Shown here: positions 1-8,063 of the stretch, piece after piece | Layout of the letters: every line of letters begins with the position of its first letter | Numbering within the stretch: position 1 is the stretch's first letter | Source: Stenocarpella maydis | Taxonomy: Eukaryota; Ascomycota; Sordariomycetes; Diaporthales; Diaporthaceae | DNA: 11,161 nucleotides | Reading direction: 5' to 3' | NCBI GenBank assembly: GCA_002270565.1 | Contig: NQMI01000265.1 | Location: forward strand, 16,006 to 27,166 | Notes under the pieces: model-generated | What the model saw: the letters and a program-made list of their open reading frames with translations, nothing else | What the model was told of the DNA's origin: nothing | Database searches by the model: none | Made by a program: the position numbers and the translations under genes

Positions 1-133
1 ATTCTGATGAATTTGTGCTATAGAATAGCATTCAGTTCAGCGTGTGTGTGTTTCGGCAGGGTCGCAGTATGGTGCTCTGAGGCGAATTGGGACGATTGAC
101 AATGGTCTGGACAACTTTGTATTGAATTAAGTT

Positions 134-159
134 GGGCTTCTGTAAGCCCTCCTTATATA
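134..159 (-). promoter_or_regulatory. TATA-like box and hairpin in LTR-A copy 1
   Basis: On the minus strand TATATAA (complement of 153-159) is followed directly by a stem-loop, gggctt...aagccc (134-149). The arrangement recurs at 8460-8485 in the second copy, with TATACAA in place of TATATAA. It resembles a core promoter at a U3/R boundary; transcription would run toward position 1. Promoter activity is inferred from sequence only. Confidence 0.4.
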
Positions 160-490
160 CCCTCCGACGTCGTCTCACCCCTGGGCACGCTGCGGTCGGC
201 TCTGGTGCAAATTTGCAAATGCCGGAAAATTCGCCCTTCCAACACACCATCTTTGGTTCCAAGCAGCCAGCCAACCATAGCCCTAGCAATGCCCAAATTA
301 AGTACATACAAACTTCAGAAATCAGGCTATCCAATGCACTAAGTCATATACTTTTTGGGTAAGAAATAAGGGTAATGCAGAGGTCTGAATTAAGGTGCAA
401 ATGCAGGCCAAAATAATCGACTCACGGCCACCAAACTCATCTTGCGTCACGCACGCACTGGGCGTACTTAGCGAAAATCGCCTGACTCGC

Positions 491-565
491 AAGTCTAGGG
501 TAACTCCTTGCTATGAAGTCTAGGGTAACTCCTTACAACGAAGTCTAGGGTAACTCCTTGCACGG
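491..565 (-). repeat. Three 25-bp tandem units in LTR-A copy 1
   Basis: The 20-mer aagtctagggtaactccttg starts at 491, 516 and 541 (last base of the second copy is a), separated by 5-bp spacers, giving a 25-bp period. The array lies near the 5' end of the LTR when read on the minus strand, where U3 enhancer-type repeats often sit. The other LTR-A copy has only two units (8084-8103 and 8109-8128). Confidence 0.9.
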
Positions 566-601
566 AGTACCAACGCCCTGCTGAGCGGTTCTGTTTAACA
601 C

Positions 602-806
602 TGTTGAATGGCCTTTGCCATATGGCTGTTGGTATGTATGTATAGTGGTTGTTGAACTGGTTCTGTTATTTGATGATCTATCTAGGTTCTGAAACGAGGG
701 AGGGGAAGCATACGGTAGGGGCTTAAGGCCTCTGTGCGGTACCTAGGTGGCTGACTAAGCTACCTCGTCCCCATACTGATGTGCGATCCTAAGTGCTATT
801 CCAACA
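602..806 (-). repeat. LTR-B copy 1 (diverged solo LTR)
   Basis: It begins TGTTGAATGG and ends CTATTCCAACA, so it has the TG...CA form with imperfect inverted ends. The first ~29 bp equal the LTR at 2548, and the last ~11 bp equal the LTR at 10891. The middle aligns only loosely with the other two copies and the total is about 10 bp shorter, so this is a related subfamily. It has not suffered the RIP-like decay seen in the others. It abuts LTR-A with a single base between them (601). No convincing target-site duplication flanks it alone. Strand is given to match the element at 2548-10891. Confidence 0.7.
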
Positions 807-2542
807 ATTCTTAATATTAATATTTACTACGTTGTTACTATATAATATTAATAAAAGGTTAGATATATCTTTAATAGTTTTAAGTTATATTAGAAATCTA
901 TAAATATTTTATCTAATTACATATTTAATAAACCTTTATTCTTTAATTAAAATAAGTTTATGTTTATTTTAATACATAATTCCTTATAGGTATATTATTG
1001 AATTATTTTGTAATAGAATATAATGTAATGAATATTAAGAATTTTAGCTATTATAGCTATATTTATAAGGTTTATATTACTTCTTTTGAATTTGTAAATA
1101 ATTTAAATAGATAAAAGTAATTTACAGACTTCAGATATAAAATATATAATATTACTTTTAAATTCCAATATATTGAAAATTTAAATAAGTAGAGAAATAT
1201 AAGAATAATATAAAGATTAAATATCTAACTAGTACTAGGAAAGGACTACTTTATATAAACCTTAATACTTTTTAATTCTCTTATACTTAAAGCTAACCGC
1301 TTTAAATTTATGAAAATAATTAGATTTAAGTAATTAAGTATGGTAACCCTAACCCTAACCCTAACCCTAAAGTAGAGAAGATGCTTAACTATAGAATGTA
1401 TAGTTATATAGTAAAATATTTAATTAAATAGGAAAAATATTGTAATAAAGATAACATATAGAAACCTATTAAGAATCCAGCAAATTTCCCAGAAGTACTT
1501 TAGGTATACTATTAGATAACTAATAAGAAACCCTTATATTAGTACTCCTTATTATAACACCCTAATCTAAAATATTAAAGCTACTACTCTATTAAACCTT
1601 AAATATTGCCTTAGATTACTTAGCTATAAATAAATTAATAGCCTCAATAGATATAAATCGCTTAGCTTCATTAGACTTTTAAAAAGCTATTAAATAAGTA
1701 TTTACTAACCTAGCACTATAATATACTAAGGATTCTCATTACAAGTATAATTATTTTAATTATATTATCACCTTTTTTACTTAATAATAGGCTTTATAAA
1801 GAGATTCTTAAGGTTTAGACTCTTAAGTATAAAGCTTCTTTTCCTTAGTAATTGTATGGGAAAATAAGAAGGATTATCTAAAAGATACTTATGCTATAAT
1901 GGAATAACAACTTATAAGTATTTATAGAAACCTTAGAACTATTACACTTATTACTATACATGATGTAAGTAAAATAGTATAATATTTCTTTTATTATTCA
2001 ATAAGACTACCTTTTCTTTTTATAAAATATATATAATAGAACTTTAAAAACTAAGGACTTAATTAAAGCAAAATTATAATCCTACTTATTTAATTTCTTA
2101 CAATGCATCTTCTTTACATATATTTCTAAAATTAAATTATTAAAACTTATACAAGAATAAGAAAGATTATAAAAAGAAGAAATATATTAGGAAAATTATT
2201 TAAGGTCATAAAGGCAATAAAGGAGGGGAATATTGTTATGACTATAATAGGAATAAAACTAGGTACTAACTATTAGTTCATTAGAGGTATAGATAAAACC
2301 CCACCGGCTAGCTAAAAAGGCTAGTAGGAAATTGAATAATCTAGTAAGGTTATATAATAGATTAAAAAGATAAATAAAACAGTGAGAGTGATACTATTGC
2401 TTTAAGTAATACAAACGCTCTATTGCTCCTATTACTTCTAGCAAGCAATACTTTAGTAAGCCAGGCTAAAGAAATGAATTATATAAACTTATAATTATTA
2501 CTACTAGCTAGCATACCTTAGGATAGCTCTTTAGTAGTTAAT
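807..2542. other. AT-rich decayed intergenic DNA
   Basis: About 1.7 kb of very AT-rich sequence, dense in TA dinucleotides and in stops in every frame I read. It looks like old RIP-mutated repeat DNA, but I could not match any frame to a known transposon domain. Apart from the telomere-type tract at 1344-1370, no gene, RNA or repeat could be supported. Its right edge ends at the CTAAG target site of the copia element, so it was the target DNA for that insertion. Confidence 0.5.
1344..1370 (+). repeat. Interstitial telomeric repeat (TAACCC)4.5
   Basis: Four perfect TAACCC units plus TAA, equal to TTAGGG on the minus strand, the telomere repeat of most filamentous fungi. It is embedded in AT-rich DNA with no array beyond it, so it is an interstitial tract. 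It may mark an old chromosome-end repair or fusion, or a telomere-associated element. The G-rich strand could form a quadruplex. Confidence 0.9.
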
Positions 2543-2547
2543 CTAAG
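2543..2547. repeat. Target-site duplication CTAAG, left
   Basis: CTAAG lies directly outside the left LTR and recurs directly outside the right LTR at 10892-10896. A 5-bp duplication is usual for Ty1/copia integrases. Confidence 0.8.
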
Positions 2548-2762
2548 TGTTGAATGGCCTTTGCCATATGGCTGTTCTGTACGTACATATGGTGTTTGTT
2601 TAATTGGATTCTATAATTTGATAATGATTTTTCTAACTCTTCTGAAATATAAAGGGACCATATAATGTACATTCTTATTTAGATTATATAGTGCCCAATA
2701 GGATTAGTTATCCCACCTAGATCAGGTAACCTTATGCAATCAGTCCTAATGCTATTCTAATA
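2548..2762 (-). repeat. 3' LTR of the copia element (LTR-B copy 2)
   Basis: The plus strand reads TGTTGAATGG through to CTATTCTAATA. It is the same length as the 5' LTR at 10677-10891. By hand count about 35 of 215 positions differ, all transitions, with no gap. The left end is well preserved, including the palindrome GCCATATGGC at 2563-2572. The right end has lost its CA terminus by C-to-T. It lies downstream of pol on the minus strand, hence 3' LTR. Confidence 0.88.
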
Positions 2763-2769
2763 CTGGGAG

Positions 2770-2782
2770 TCCTTTCTTTTCT
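2770..2782 (-). promoter_or_regulatory. Candidate polypurine tract
   Basis: The minus strand reads AGAAAAGAAAGGA, a 13-nt purine run ending 7 nt before the 3' LTR. This is the expected neighbourhood for the plus-strand primer of reverse transcription. A tract normally abuts the LTR, so the 7-nt gap makes this tentative. Confidence 0.35.
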
Positions 2783-3286
2783 AATTATATTTAGTCCCTA
2801 AATAAGTCCTTAAGTAAGTTAAATTACCTATATAGTTTCCCCCTTTTTTTTCTAGGAAACTTATCTCTTGCCTTTCTATAAGTTAAGCTACAGTTTCCAT
2901 TCCATATAGTATAAGTAAATATTAGCTACTTAGCTAATATTAAATATCTAGTACTTTTTCTTTATACTTTTTACTTAATTTTTTCTTTAACTAAACCTTC
3001 CAATTAAGTAGCCTTTCAACTATATAAGTAAAATTAATAAATGAAAGAACCATCCTTTAGTAAGTTACTTGCCTTTCCTGCTAACTAACTCTTAATAGCT
3101 TCCTTTTTATCTCCTCTTTTTTATTACTCTATTATATAGTTTTTACTTCCCATTATACTTCCCTTTTTATAATCCTTTAAATATCATCTAACAGCCTTTC
3201 TTTAGGCTAGTGAGTTACTAATAAGTTTCTGAGTAATTATAGATATATGGTCCAGCTATATAGCTATAAATATCTCTCATCTATCG
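2783..3286. other. AT-rich non-coding part of the element's 3' region
   Basis: Lies between the candidate polypurine tract and the CT-rich tract. It is dense in stops on both strands and pyrimidine-rich on the plus strand. No coding match, repeat or RNA could be supported. Confidence 0.4.
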
Positions 3287-3408
3287 CCCTTCCTCCCTCT
3301 CTCTCTCTTTTTTTCTTCCATTATATAATATATATATATATATATATATATCCCTTATATATATACTTATATAATCCCTTCTTCTTTCTACTTACCATTT
3401 ATATAAAA
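3287..3408 (+). promoter_or_regulatory. CT tract, (TA)n microsatellite and TATA-like box
   Basis: A 33-nt pure pyrimidine run (3287-3319) is followed by (TA)11 at 3329-3350 and by TATAAA at 3402-3407, 16 bp before an ATG at 3423. CT-rich tracts just upstream of start sites are common in filamentous fungal promoters, so this could drive a plus-strand transcript antisense to the retrotransposon. The same features could be simple low-complexity drift; on the minus strand the tract is a long purine run. No activity can be inferred from sequence alone. Confidence 0.3.
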
Positions 3409-3422
3409 AACTTTTTCGCATA

Positions 3423-3653
3423 ATGTCTTCTCCTTTTAGCTTGCGCGATAGCTTGCCTGCTAGCCCTTCTTCTTTTATTAGACCTTATGATGCCTCTTAT
3501 AGCTCTTATGGTTTGCCTATCTCCCCTTTTGCTTCTCCTTTGCTTGTGCCTATTGTCCCTGCAGTACCTATACCCGTTGCCCTTACTACTAGTATCTTTA
3601 TGCTACTTTTTAGCCTAATGACTTCTACGCCTGGTCCAATTACTAGTTCTTAA
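3423..3653 (+). CDS. Hypothetical 76-aa open frame, antisense to the copia element
   Basis: I do not recognise this protein. The frame opens with ATG and is rich in Ser and Pro over residues 1-38. It then has a hydrophobic stretch at about 39-68 that could be a membrane segment, and ends in a Ser/Thr/Pro tail. It lies in the region between RNase H and the 3' LTR, on the opposite strand to gag-pol. The DNA is less AT-rich and carries fewer RIP-type changes than its surroundings. A CT tract and TATA-like box precede it. Against it being a gene: it is short, it matches no family I know, and the opposite strand is also open here with an Arg/Lys-rich reading. It may be an extra element gene, captured host sequence or chance. 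Confidence 0.3.
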   Translation: MSSPFSLRDSLPASPSSFIRPYDASYSSYGLPISPFASPLLVPIVPAVPIPVALTTSIFMLLFSLMTSTPGPITSS

Positions 3654-3897
3654 ATTATAACCCTTTTAAGTACTAGCTTTATCAACTATACCTTTATAGC
3701 TGAATTCTACCTTAATATATAAATATCCCCTTTTTATCATATAATCTATTATTCTAACCTCCATATGTTTTTATGATGCTAAGTATATAGCTGTTATAAT
3801 ACCTTTGCATAATGTATATATATTAGTTAATATTAATATTACTCTGTATAAGGTTATTACCTTACTTATTTCTTGGTCAAGCTATTTTAACGTAATC

Positions 3898-4275
3898 TTA
3901 ATCCAGTCGCGCGAATAGGATAGTGCCTAATGCACTAGGTGCTTGTATGGTAAGCCTGATGTTTACTGGTTTGAGGGGTGCATATGATTGCCTGGGTTCT
4001 AGGGGGGTGCTTATGCGGGTTGCATCTAGCAGTTGCAGGGCTGCTAATGCATCCACTATGTTAACTATTGGCCTTATGCAGCTTGTGGTTGTGGGGGAGG
4101 TTGTGGAGGTTGCAGAGGTTGTGAGGATGGAGGCAACTCTGATGATAATGGTGGTAAGGGACCCTTATATGGTGCGGTCTCTATAGAGGATATTAAGTGG
4201 GAGATTAAGGAGGAGGAGGGTTGTATAATTAACGCATATGCCCTTATTTATAGGATTAATTAGGCATGAGTTTTA
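3898..4275. other. RIP-sparse GC-richer island with several overlapping open frames
   Basis: This ~380-bp block keeps CpG sites (for example around 3907-3913 and 4015-4018) and stays open in three frames. These are plus 3923-4186 (87 codons, ATG start), plus 4048-4263 (72 codons including its TAG stop, no obvious start) and minus 3898-4164 (89 codons including its TAA stop). The plus 4048 frame encodes a Cys/Gly cluster, CGCGGGCGGCRGC, then an acidic tail. The minus frame is Thr/Ser-rich and continues upstream past a single TAA. I cannot tell which frame, if any, is coding. It contrasts sharply with the decayed DNA on both sides. Sequence unique to this copy would escape RIP, so it may be captured DNA. 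Confidence 0.4.
4085..4123 (+). repeat. 9-bp G-rich tandem repeat
   Basis: Imperfect copies of gaggttgtg run through this stretch (gtggttgtg at 4085, then gaggttgtg, gaggttgca, gaggttgtg from 4097). A GGG insertion follows the first copy. The unit length keeps reading frames open and explains the Cys/Gly repeats in one frame and the Val-rich repeats in another. Confidence 0.6.
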
Positions 4276-4379
4276 GGGTCCTATATTATATAGTGGTCTT
4301 TTTAGTATAATATATTTGATCTATTAGTTAAGAATTAAACTTCCCTCTTACTATCTTTTTTAAATTTAAGCTTCCTACT

Positions 4380-4602
4380 CATATTATATATCTATATCTG
4401 TATTTTTATAGATATTATATATCTATATCTATACTTATACTAGGTATTATATGTTTATATTGATTTTTAAGCAAGATATTATGCCTTTATATTAATATTC
4501 TAGTTGGATATTATATATTTATATTAATATTTAAGTTCGATGTTGTGCATTTATGTTAATATCTAAGTTAGATATTATATATTCATCTTAATATCTGTCC
4601 CA
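4380..4602. repeat. 32-bp minisatellite, about seven units
   Basis: Units begin gatattatatat... at roughly 4380, 4411, 4443, 4475, 4507, 4539 and 4571. Five consecutive units (4411-4570) are exactly 32 bp, and a more diverged one may follow to 4634. Each carries a form of tattatatatttatattaat. Units differ mainly by transitions. The array lies just downstream of the RNase H remnant in element orientation, in non-coding sequence. Confidence 0.8.
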
Positions 4603-4689
4603 ATTATGTCTTATATTTATTCTCATATATTCTATATCTATTCTAGCTATATTCCATATCTTTATTATAGATTATCTTAAACCACCTAA

Positions 4690-5260
4690 TTGTTTTTATT
4701 CTAATTAAGGTGTTCTATATATACTTTAATTTTGATTCTTAGGGTGTTAGTTGAGATTAGTCTCTTTAGAGCGCTATTTAGCGTTTTCTTCATATAGGTA
4801 TTAGCTGGGTTATTCTTTCTATTAATTTATTATACCTTAGAGATTTCCTTCTTTTTGTATGCTTCTCCAAGAGACATAATGTTAATTATTAGCCTCTTTT
4901 TATCTATTATCCAAGTTATATAAGGCACTTATATAGAGATCTTAAGTCTATATGGATTACTACTGGGATCTTTAGATACTTAAGTAGCTTATGATCTGGT
5001 TTATAGTTATATTAAGTGCTATGCTACTGTTAAACCCAGTTATTATGCTGTATAGCTCGCTAGCTAGTATACTTCTTGTTGCTTATTTATACTTTATGGA
5101 GCTCTAGTGAATGATATTCATATAGAGCTTAAAGTCTGCATTTATATGATTATTCTTTATAGCTAGTATTACTAGGTACTTAGGAGGGAATTGAGGTCCT
5201 TATTATAGAAAAGAACTATTTATAAGATATAGAGTTTTATATGCTATAGATTAAGTAGTA
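4690..5260 (-). pseudogene. Copia RNase H remnant (C-terminal part of pol)
   Basis: RNase H degrades the RNA strand of the RNA/DNA hybrid in reverse transcription. The minus strand holds recognisable copia RNase H pieces in three frames. An INSSF segment lies near 5210-5223, ATRSILASELY near 5040-5085, an HIDLRSLYKCL segment near 4920-4960, and KRLIINIM...NNPAN near 4790-4900. In the first piece the expected catalytic Asp is Asn (codon 5218-5220). The Glu of ASELY is kept (5056-5058), and the last Asp-containing motif reads NNPAN. A frameshift separates this domain from RT (between about 5330 and 5223), and at least one or two more lie within it. The coding end is near 4690; the exact stop cannot be fixed. 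Confidence 0.78.
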
Positions 5261-5329
5261 TGAATACCTTTCTATGTTTTTTATTTATTACTTGATTTAT
5301 ATATTTAATACTTTTATATCTTTTTCTTT

Positions 5330-6350
5330 AGGTTCTTTAATTTATACTACTGCTAATAGATCATATAAAGCTCCCAGCTAATAGGTAGATATAATATATA
5401 TACATGCTTCTTAAGTAATATATTATTATGGTTTATTTATTACATGAGGGTTGACTAGATCCAGTTTGTTGGCCTGTCCCTTTTGTATAAAAAGGATGTT
5501 CTCTTTATGAATCTTGATTCTCCCCTTGTTGAATTTCACTAGGTGTTCTAGTTCTAGAATTTCCTTTAGCTTTATATAAAAGTCTTTCTTCCTTAGTTTA
5601 GTTTCTTCTCTTTAGGAGAATCATATAGTGGTAAAGAAGAATATATTATCTATTTATATTCCTAATATCCTAAAGTTATGTAGACTATTTATCATAAATA
5701 GTAGGTATGGGTTATATATTAAGCCCTTCATCTTTAATGCGTTTATATAGTGTATGTAGTATGTTTTATATTAGTGCAAACCTGCTTCTGCTAAACTATA
5801 TAATGGCTTTTGAATTCATAGGATTGTACCTAGGGGGTATTGGTCTTCAAGCTTAACTAGTAGCTATATAATGATTATATGAGTTAAGGCATCCTCTAAT
5901 TGTGTATATACCTGGGTGACATCTTAAATCTCTCCTTAGCATTTGAAGTCTTATATAAGTATTAATCCTAAGGTTAGGATTAATCTTTGGCTTATTCCCT
6001 GAATTATTAGGGCTTGCATTAGGATTATATGTTTTTCTTTATCTCTATATCCTTGGATAACTAGTCTTGACTTCTTAATTAGCTTTATAAACTTATTCTT
6101 AATCTTTCTTACTATTCTTATTTTAAATATTCTTAGGTATCTATAGATTTCTGGATTATACAGTATGAAATTAAATACCTCTTTACTTGCTAGGGTATTA
6201 ATTTCTAGGGTATCTAATTCTTTCAATGGTTTTCCAGGAGTAGTAATAATATTATTCTCTCTTAGCTTAACTATAAGGTTGTATAAGTCTTTCTTATTTA
6301 TATTAAGAAAATATTTGATATAGGCTATATATCTGCTAGAGGTATATATT
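5330..6350 (-). pseudogene. Copia reverse transcriptase remnant
   Basis: This domain copied element RNA into DNA inside virus-like particles. One minus-strand frame carries, in order, a KSRLVIQGYRDKEK segment (within the unbroken stretch 5951-6226), SQRLIL, DVTQVYTQ (near 5900-5920), IQKPLYSLAEAGLH (near 5780-5815), the active-site box at 5640-5662, and QKGQANKLDLV (near 5450-5480). These match the copia RT order. The active-site box reads G-I-stop-I-D-N-I: one catalytic Asp survives (5648-5650), the next is Asn (5645-5647), and a TAA (5654-5656) sits where fungal copia elements often have Gln. Most stops fit CAA, CAG, CGA or TGG codons hit by transitions. The distal part, ending near 5330, includes the RT-to-RNase H connection. 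Not functional. Confidence 0.88.
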
Positions 6351-6479
6351 ATATGGTTGCCTTTCTTAGCTTGCTATATTATTTTAGTTGGATTCATATA
6401 TCTGCCTTCTTTAGTCTGCCCCTTTTCTTTAGCTGTACCTATTCTCATATAGGAATAACTTTAGGGTTATCTGGCTTAT

Positions 6480-7449
6480 TTTACAGTACTAGCTCTATTA
6501 TATAGTAGTATGGTTTAATATAAGTTATATGGAATTAGGTAAGTTCGTTAATTATATTGATTGTTACTATATAGCCTTTAATAGCTTTAACTTTATATAG
6601 TCCTCTCTATCCCTTATTCTCTCTTTATATAAGAACTTTGCTTTAAAGAGGTAGGGATAGAGTTGATTGGGTATTTGGTCTGTTTCTTATATTTAGTATA
6701 TAGTTGACTTCTATCTTAGTATAACTTATATAAAGCATTTATATTACCTTCCAACTTACTAGTGCTCTTTTTATAATCTTAGGGGAAGGAGGAGAGTTAT
6801 ATAAGATCTAAGGGTATATTCTAAAGATAAGGAGTATTAATATTTATGGTATTTAGCCCTACTATATTATTTATGGCTTTAATAGCTATTTAAAGGACTA
6901 TCTTATTATCTGTAAAGTATTTAATTTCTGCTTTAAGGATATTATATATCCTCTTTAAGGGTTTATATAATTATTTAATCTTATTTACTACTTAATAAGC
7001 TTTAACTAGCATCTCTTTATATAATATTCCTATTATCTTTATATTATTTTAGAATTCCTTACATATAATATTTATACCTGGATTATGCATAATATGGTTA
7101 GGGGGACTAATATATGTATATATTTAGCATTTATATAGTGTATTCTAAGTATTTCATGCGGATAAGAAGCTAAGAAATATGGCTGTTTAAAAGCTGGTAT
7201 CTGTGTTGAGTACATGTAGTGCATTTCTCCCTCCTAGTTATATGATATTAATTATAACTTTATAATTGAAGTAGCTGTTATCCTTAATGGCAAACTTGAA
7301 CCTCCTTAGGGTAGGGTTGTATAATGAATAATAGTGGCAGAATTTCTGGATCTTCTCTAGAATTAATTCTTCTATATCATTATGTCCAGCATTCTTAAGG
7401 AGCTTATAAAGTCTCTTTATATAAGGGTGGCTAAAATATCTATAGAGTC
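6480..7449 (-). pseudogene. Copia integrase remnant
   Basis: Integrase inserted the element's cDNA into the chromosome. The N-terminal zinc-binding HHCC module is clear: YFSHPYIKRLYKLL (His at 7427-7429), AGHND (His at 7382-7384), then FCHYYS (Cys at 7337-7339). The second Cys codon is now TAT for Tyr (7328-7330). In the core the three acidic residues are changed to Asn (7247-7249), Asn in MHNPG (7082-7084) and Lys (6974-6976). The last two are 36 codons apart, exactly the D-x35-E spacing. A C-terminal SH3-like piece (KVLI...KVKAIKGYIV, about 6540-6640) is in a shifted frame. The changes are G-to-A on the coding strand. Integrase preceding RT identifies the superfamily as copia. Confidence 0.87.
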
Positions 7450-8058
7450 TTTAAAGTTATAGTTCTATAAGAAATACTTTAGCTTCCATATAGCTTAAGT
7501 TAAATAATATATAGCCCCATTTTTATATAAGTAGTATAGTATTATCTTTTTATATAATAGTATTTATTATATTATTAAAATAAATCTTTAGCTTATTAGT
7601 ATTATGTTATGAGAAGAGGAATAATATTAATATATCTAAAATATAGTATATAGTCTCTCTTAGCTGGTTCTAAATCTTTATTATATTAATAATTAAGATT
7701 ACTTTATTTAGTCTAAATTTAACTTTAGCTATATCTTTCTCTTAGGTTACTATTATATAAGGGTTTTTGCATAGGTATACTATAGCTTGGGATTTCCCAA
7801 TAGTAGAAAACTTTATTACTCCTATATCCTAGAGCTTTCCTTAGTATATTATATTATAGGGGTTACATAGTATGAAATTCTCTACTAGGGTTATTCTTAG
7901 GGCTACATAGATGTCTTTTTCTATTATATGGTGGTTAAATGTAAATTTAACTAGATGTTATTATGGGATACCTTTTTTATCTAAATCGCAAGGATCCTAA
8001 GGTGGGTTTTCCATATAGTTAGTTAATATATTCTCTCCCTTATAATCTAGTATGAAGG

Positions 8059-8063
8059 ACTGA
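8059..8063. repeat. Target-site duplication ACTGA, left of nested LTR-A
   Basis: ACTGA directly precedes TGTTAAAC and recurs at 8617-8621 directly after the repeat. Removing one copy plus the repeat rejoins the gag-pol frame. A reading with a canonical TG...CA element (8064-8614) would instead give GGACTGA versus GAACTGA, with one G/A difference. Confidence 0.7.

Larger units (their letters stand above)
3..600 (-). repeat. LTR-A copy 1 (solo-LTR-like repeat, minus orientation)
   Basis: This is the inverted counterpart of 8064-8616, nearly identical over long stretches; for example the segment around 395-490 matches the reverse complement of 8128-8225 with no obvious change. Read on the minus strand it begins TGTTAAAC (593-600) and ends near position 3-5 with TTCATCAGA. 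It contains a TATA-like box, a short hairpin and 25-bp tandem units, the layout of an LTR with U3 and R/U5 parts. CpG sites are retained, unlike the surrounding AT-rich DNA. There is no adjacent coding region or primer-binding site, so a solo LTR is the simplest reading; a non-autonomous element is an alternative. The outer end lies at the window edge, so its target duplication cannot be tested. Confidence 0.7.

Noticed and set aside
132..362. 76-codon plus-strand open frame in LTR-A copy 1
   Set aside because: It is a shadow within the LTR, antisense to the LTR direction, with no recognisable product.
1..811. ATTCT at 1-5 and 807-811 as a target duplication of a composite LTR-A plus LTR-B element
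   Set aside because: Most of the first ATTCT belongs to the LTR-A end, which is shared with copy 2, so the match is probably chance; the window edge prevents a test.
1344..1370. Chromosome end
   Set aside because: Only 4.5 telomeric units with ordinary AT-rich sequence on both sides, so it is interstitial.
2200..2340. Possible zinc-knuckle or gag-like remnant in the left AT-rich region
   Set aside because: A few Cys/Tyr and basic residues in one frame suggested it, but spacing and neighbours did not match any knuckle convincingly.
2543..2767. CTAAG/CTGGG flanking the left LTR as evidence for a solo LTR
   Set aside because: The two differ at two G/A sites, whereas CTAAG is matched perfectly at 10892-10896 beyond the right LTR, and the interval holds a complete copia gene set.
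5951..6226. 91-codon minus-strand open frame as an independent small gene
   Set aside because: It is the longest unbroken stretch of the copia RT; the same frame continues on both sides through stops with further RT motifs, and its apparent start codon is only TTG.
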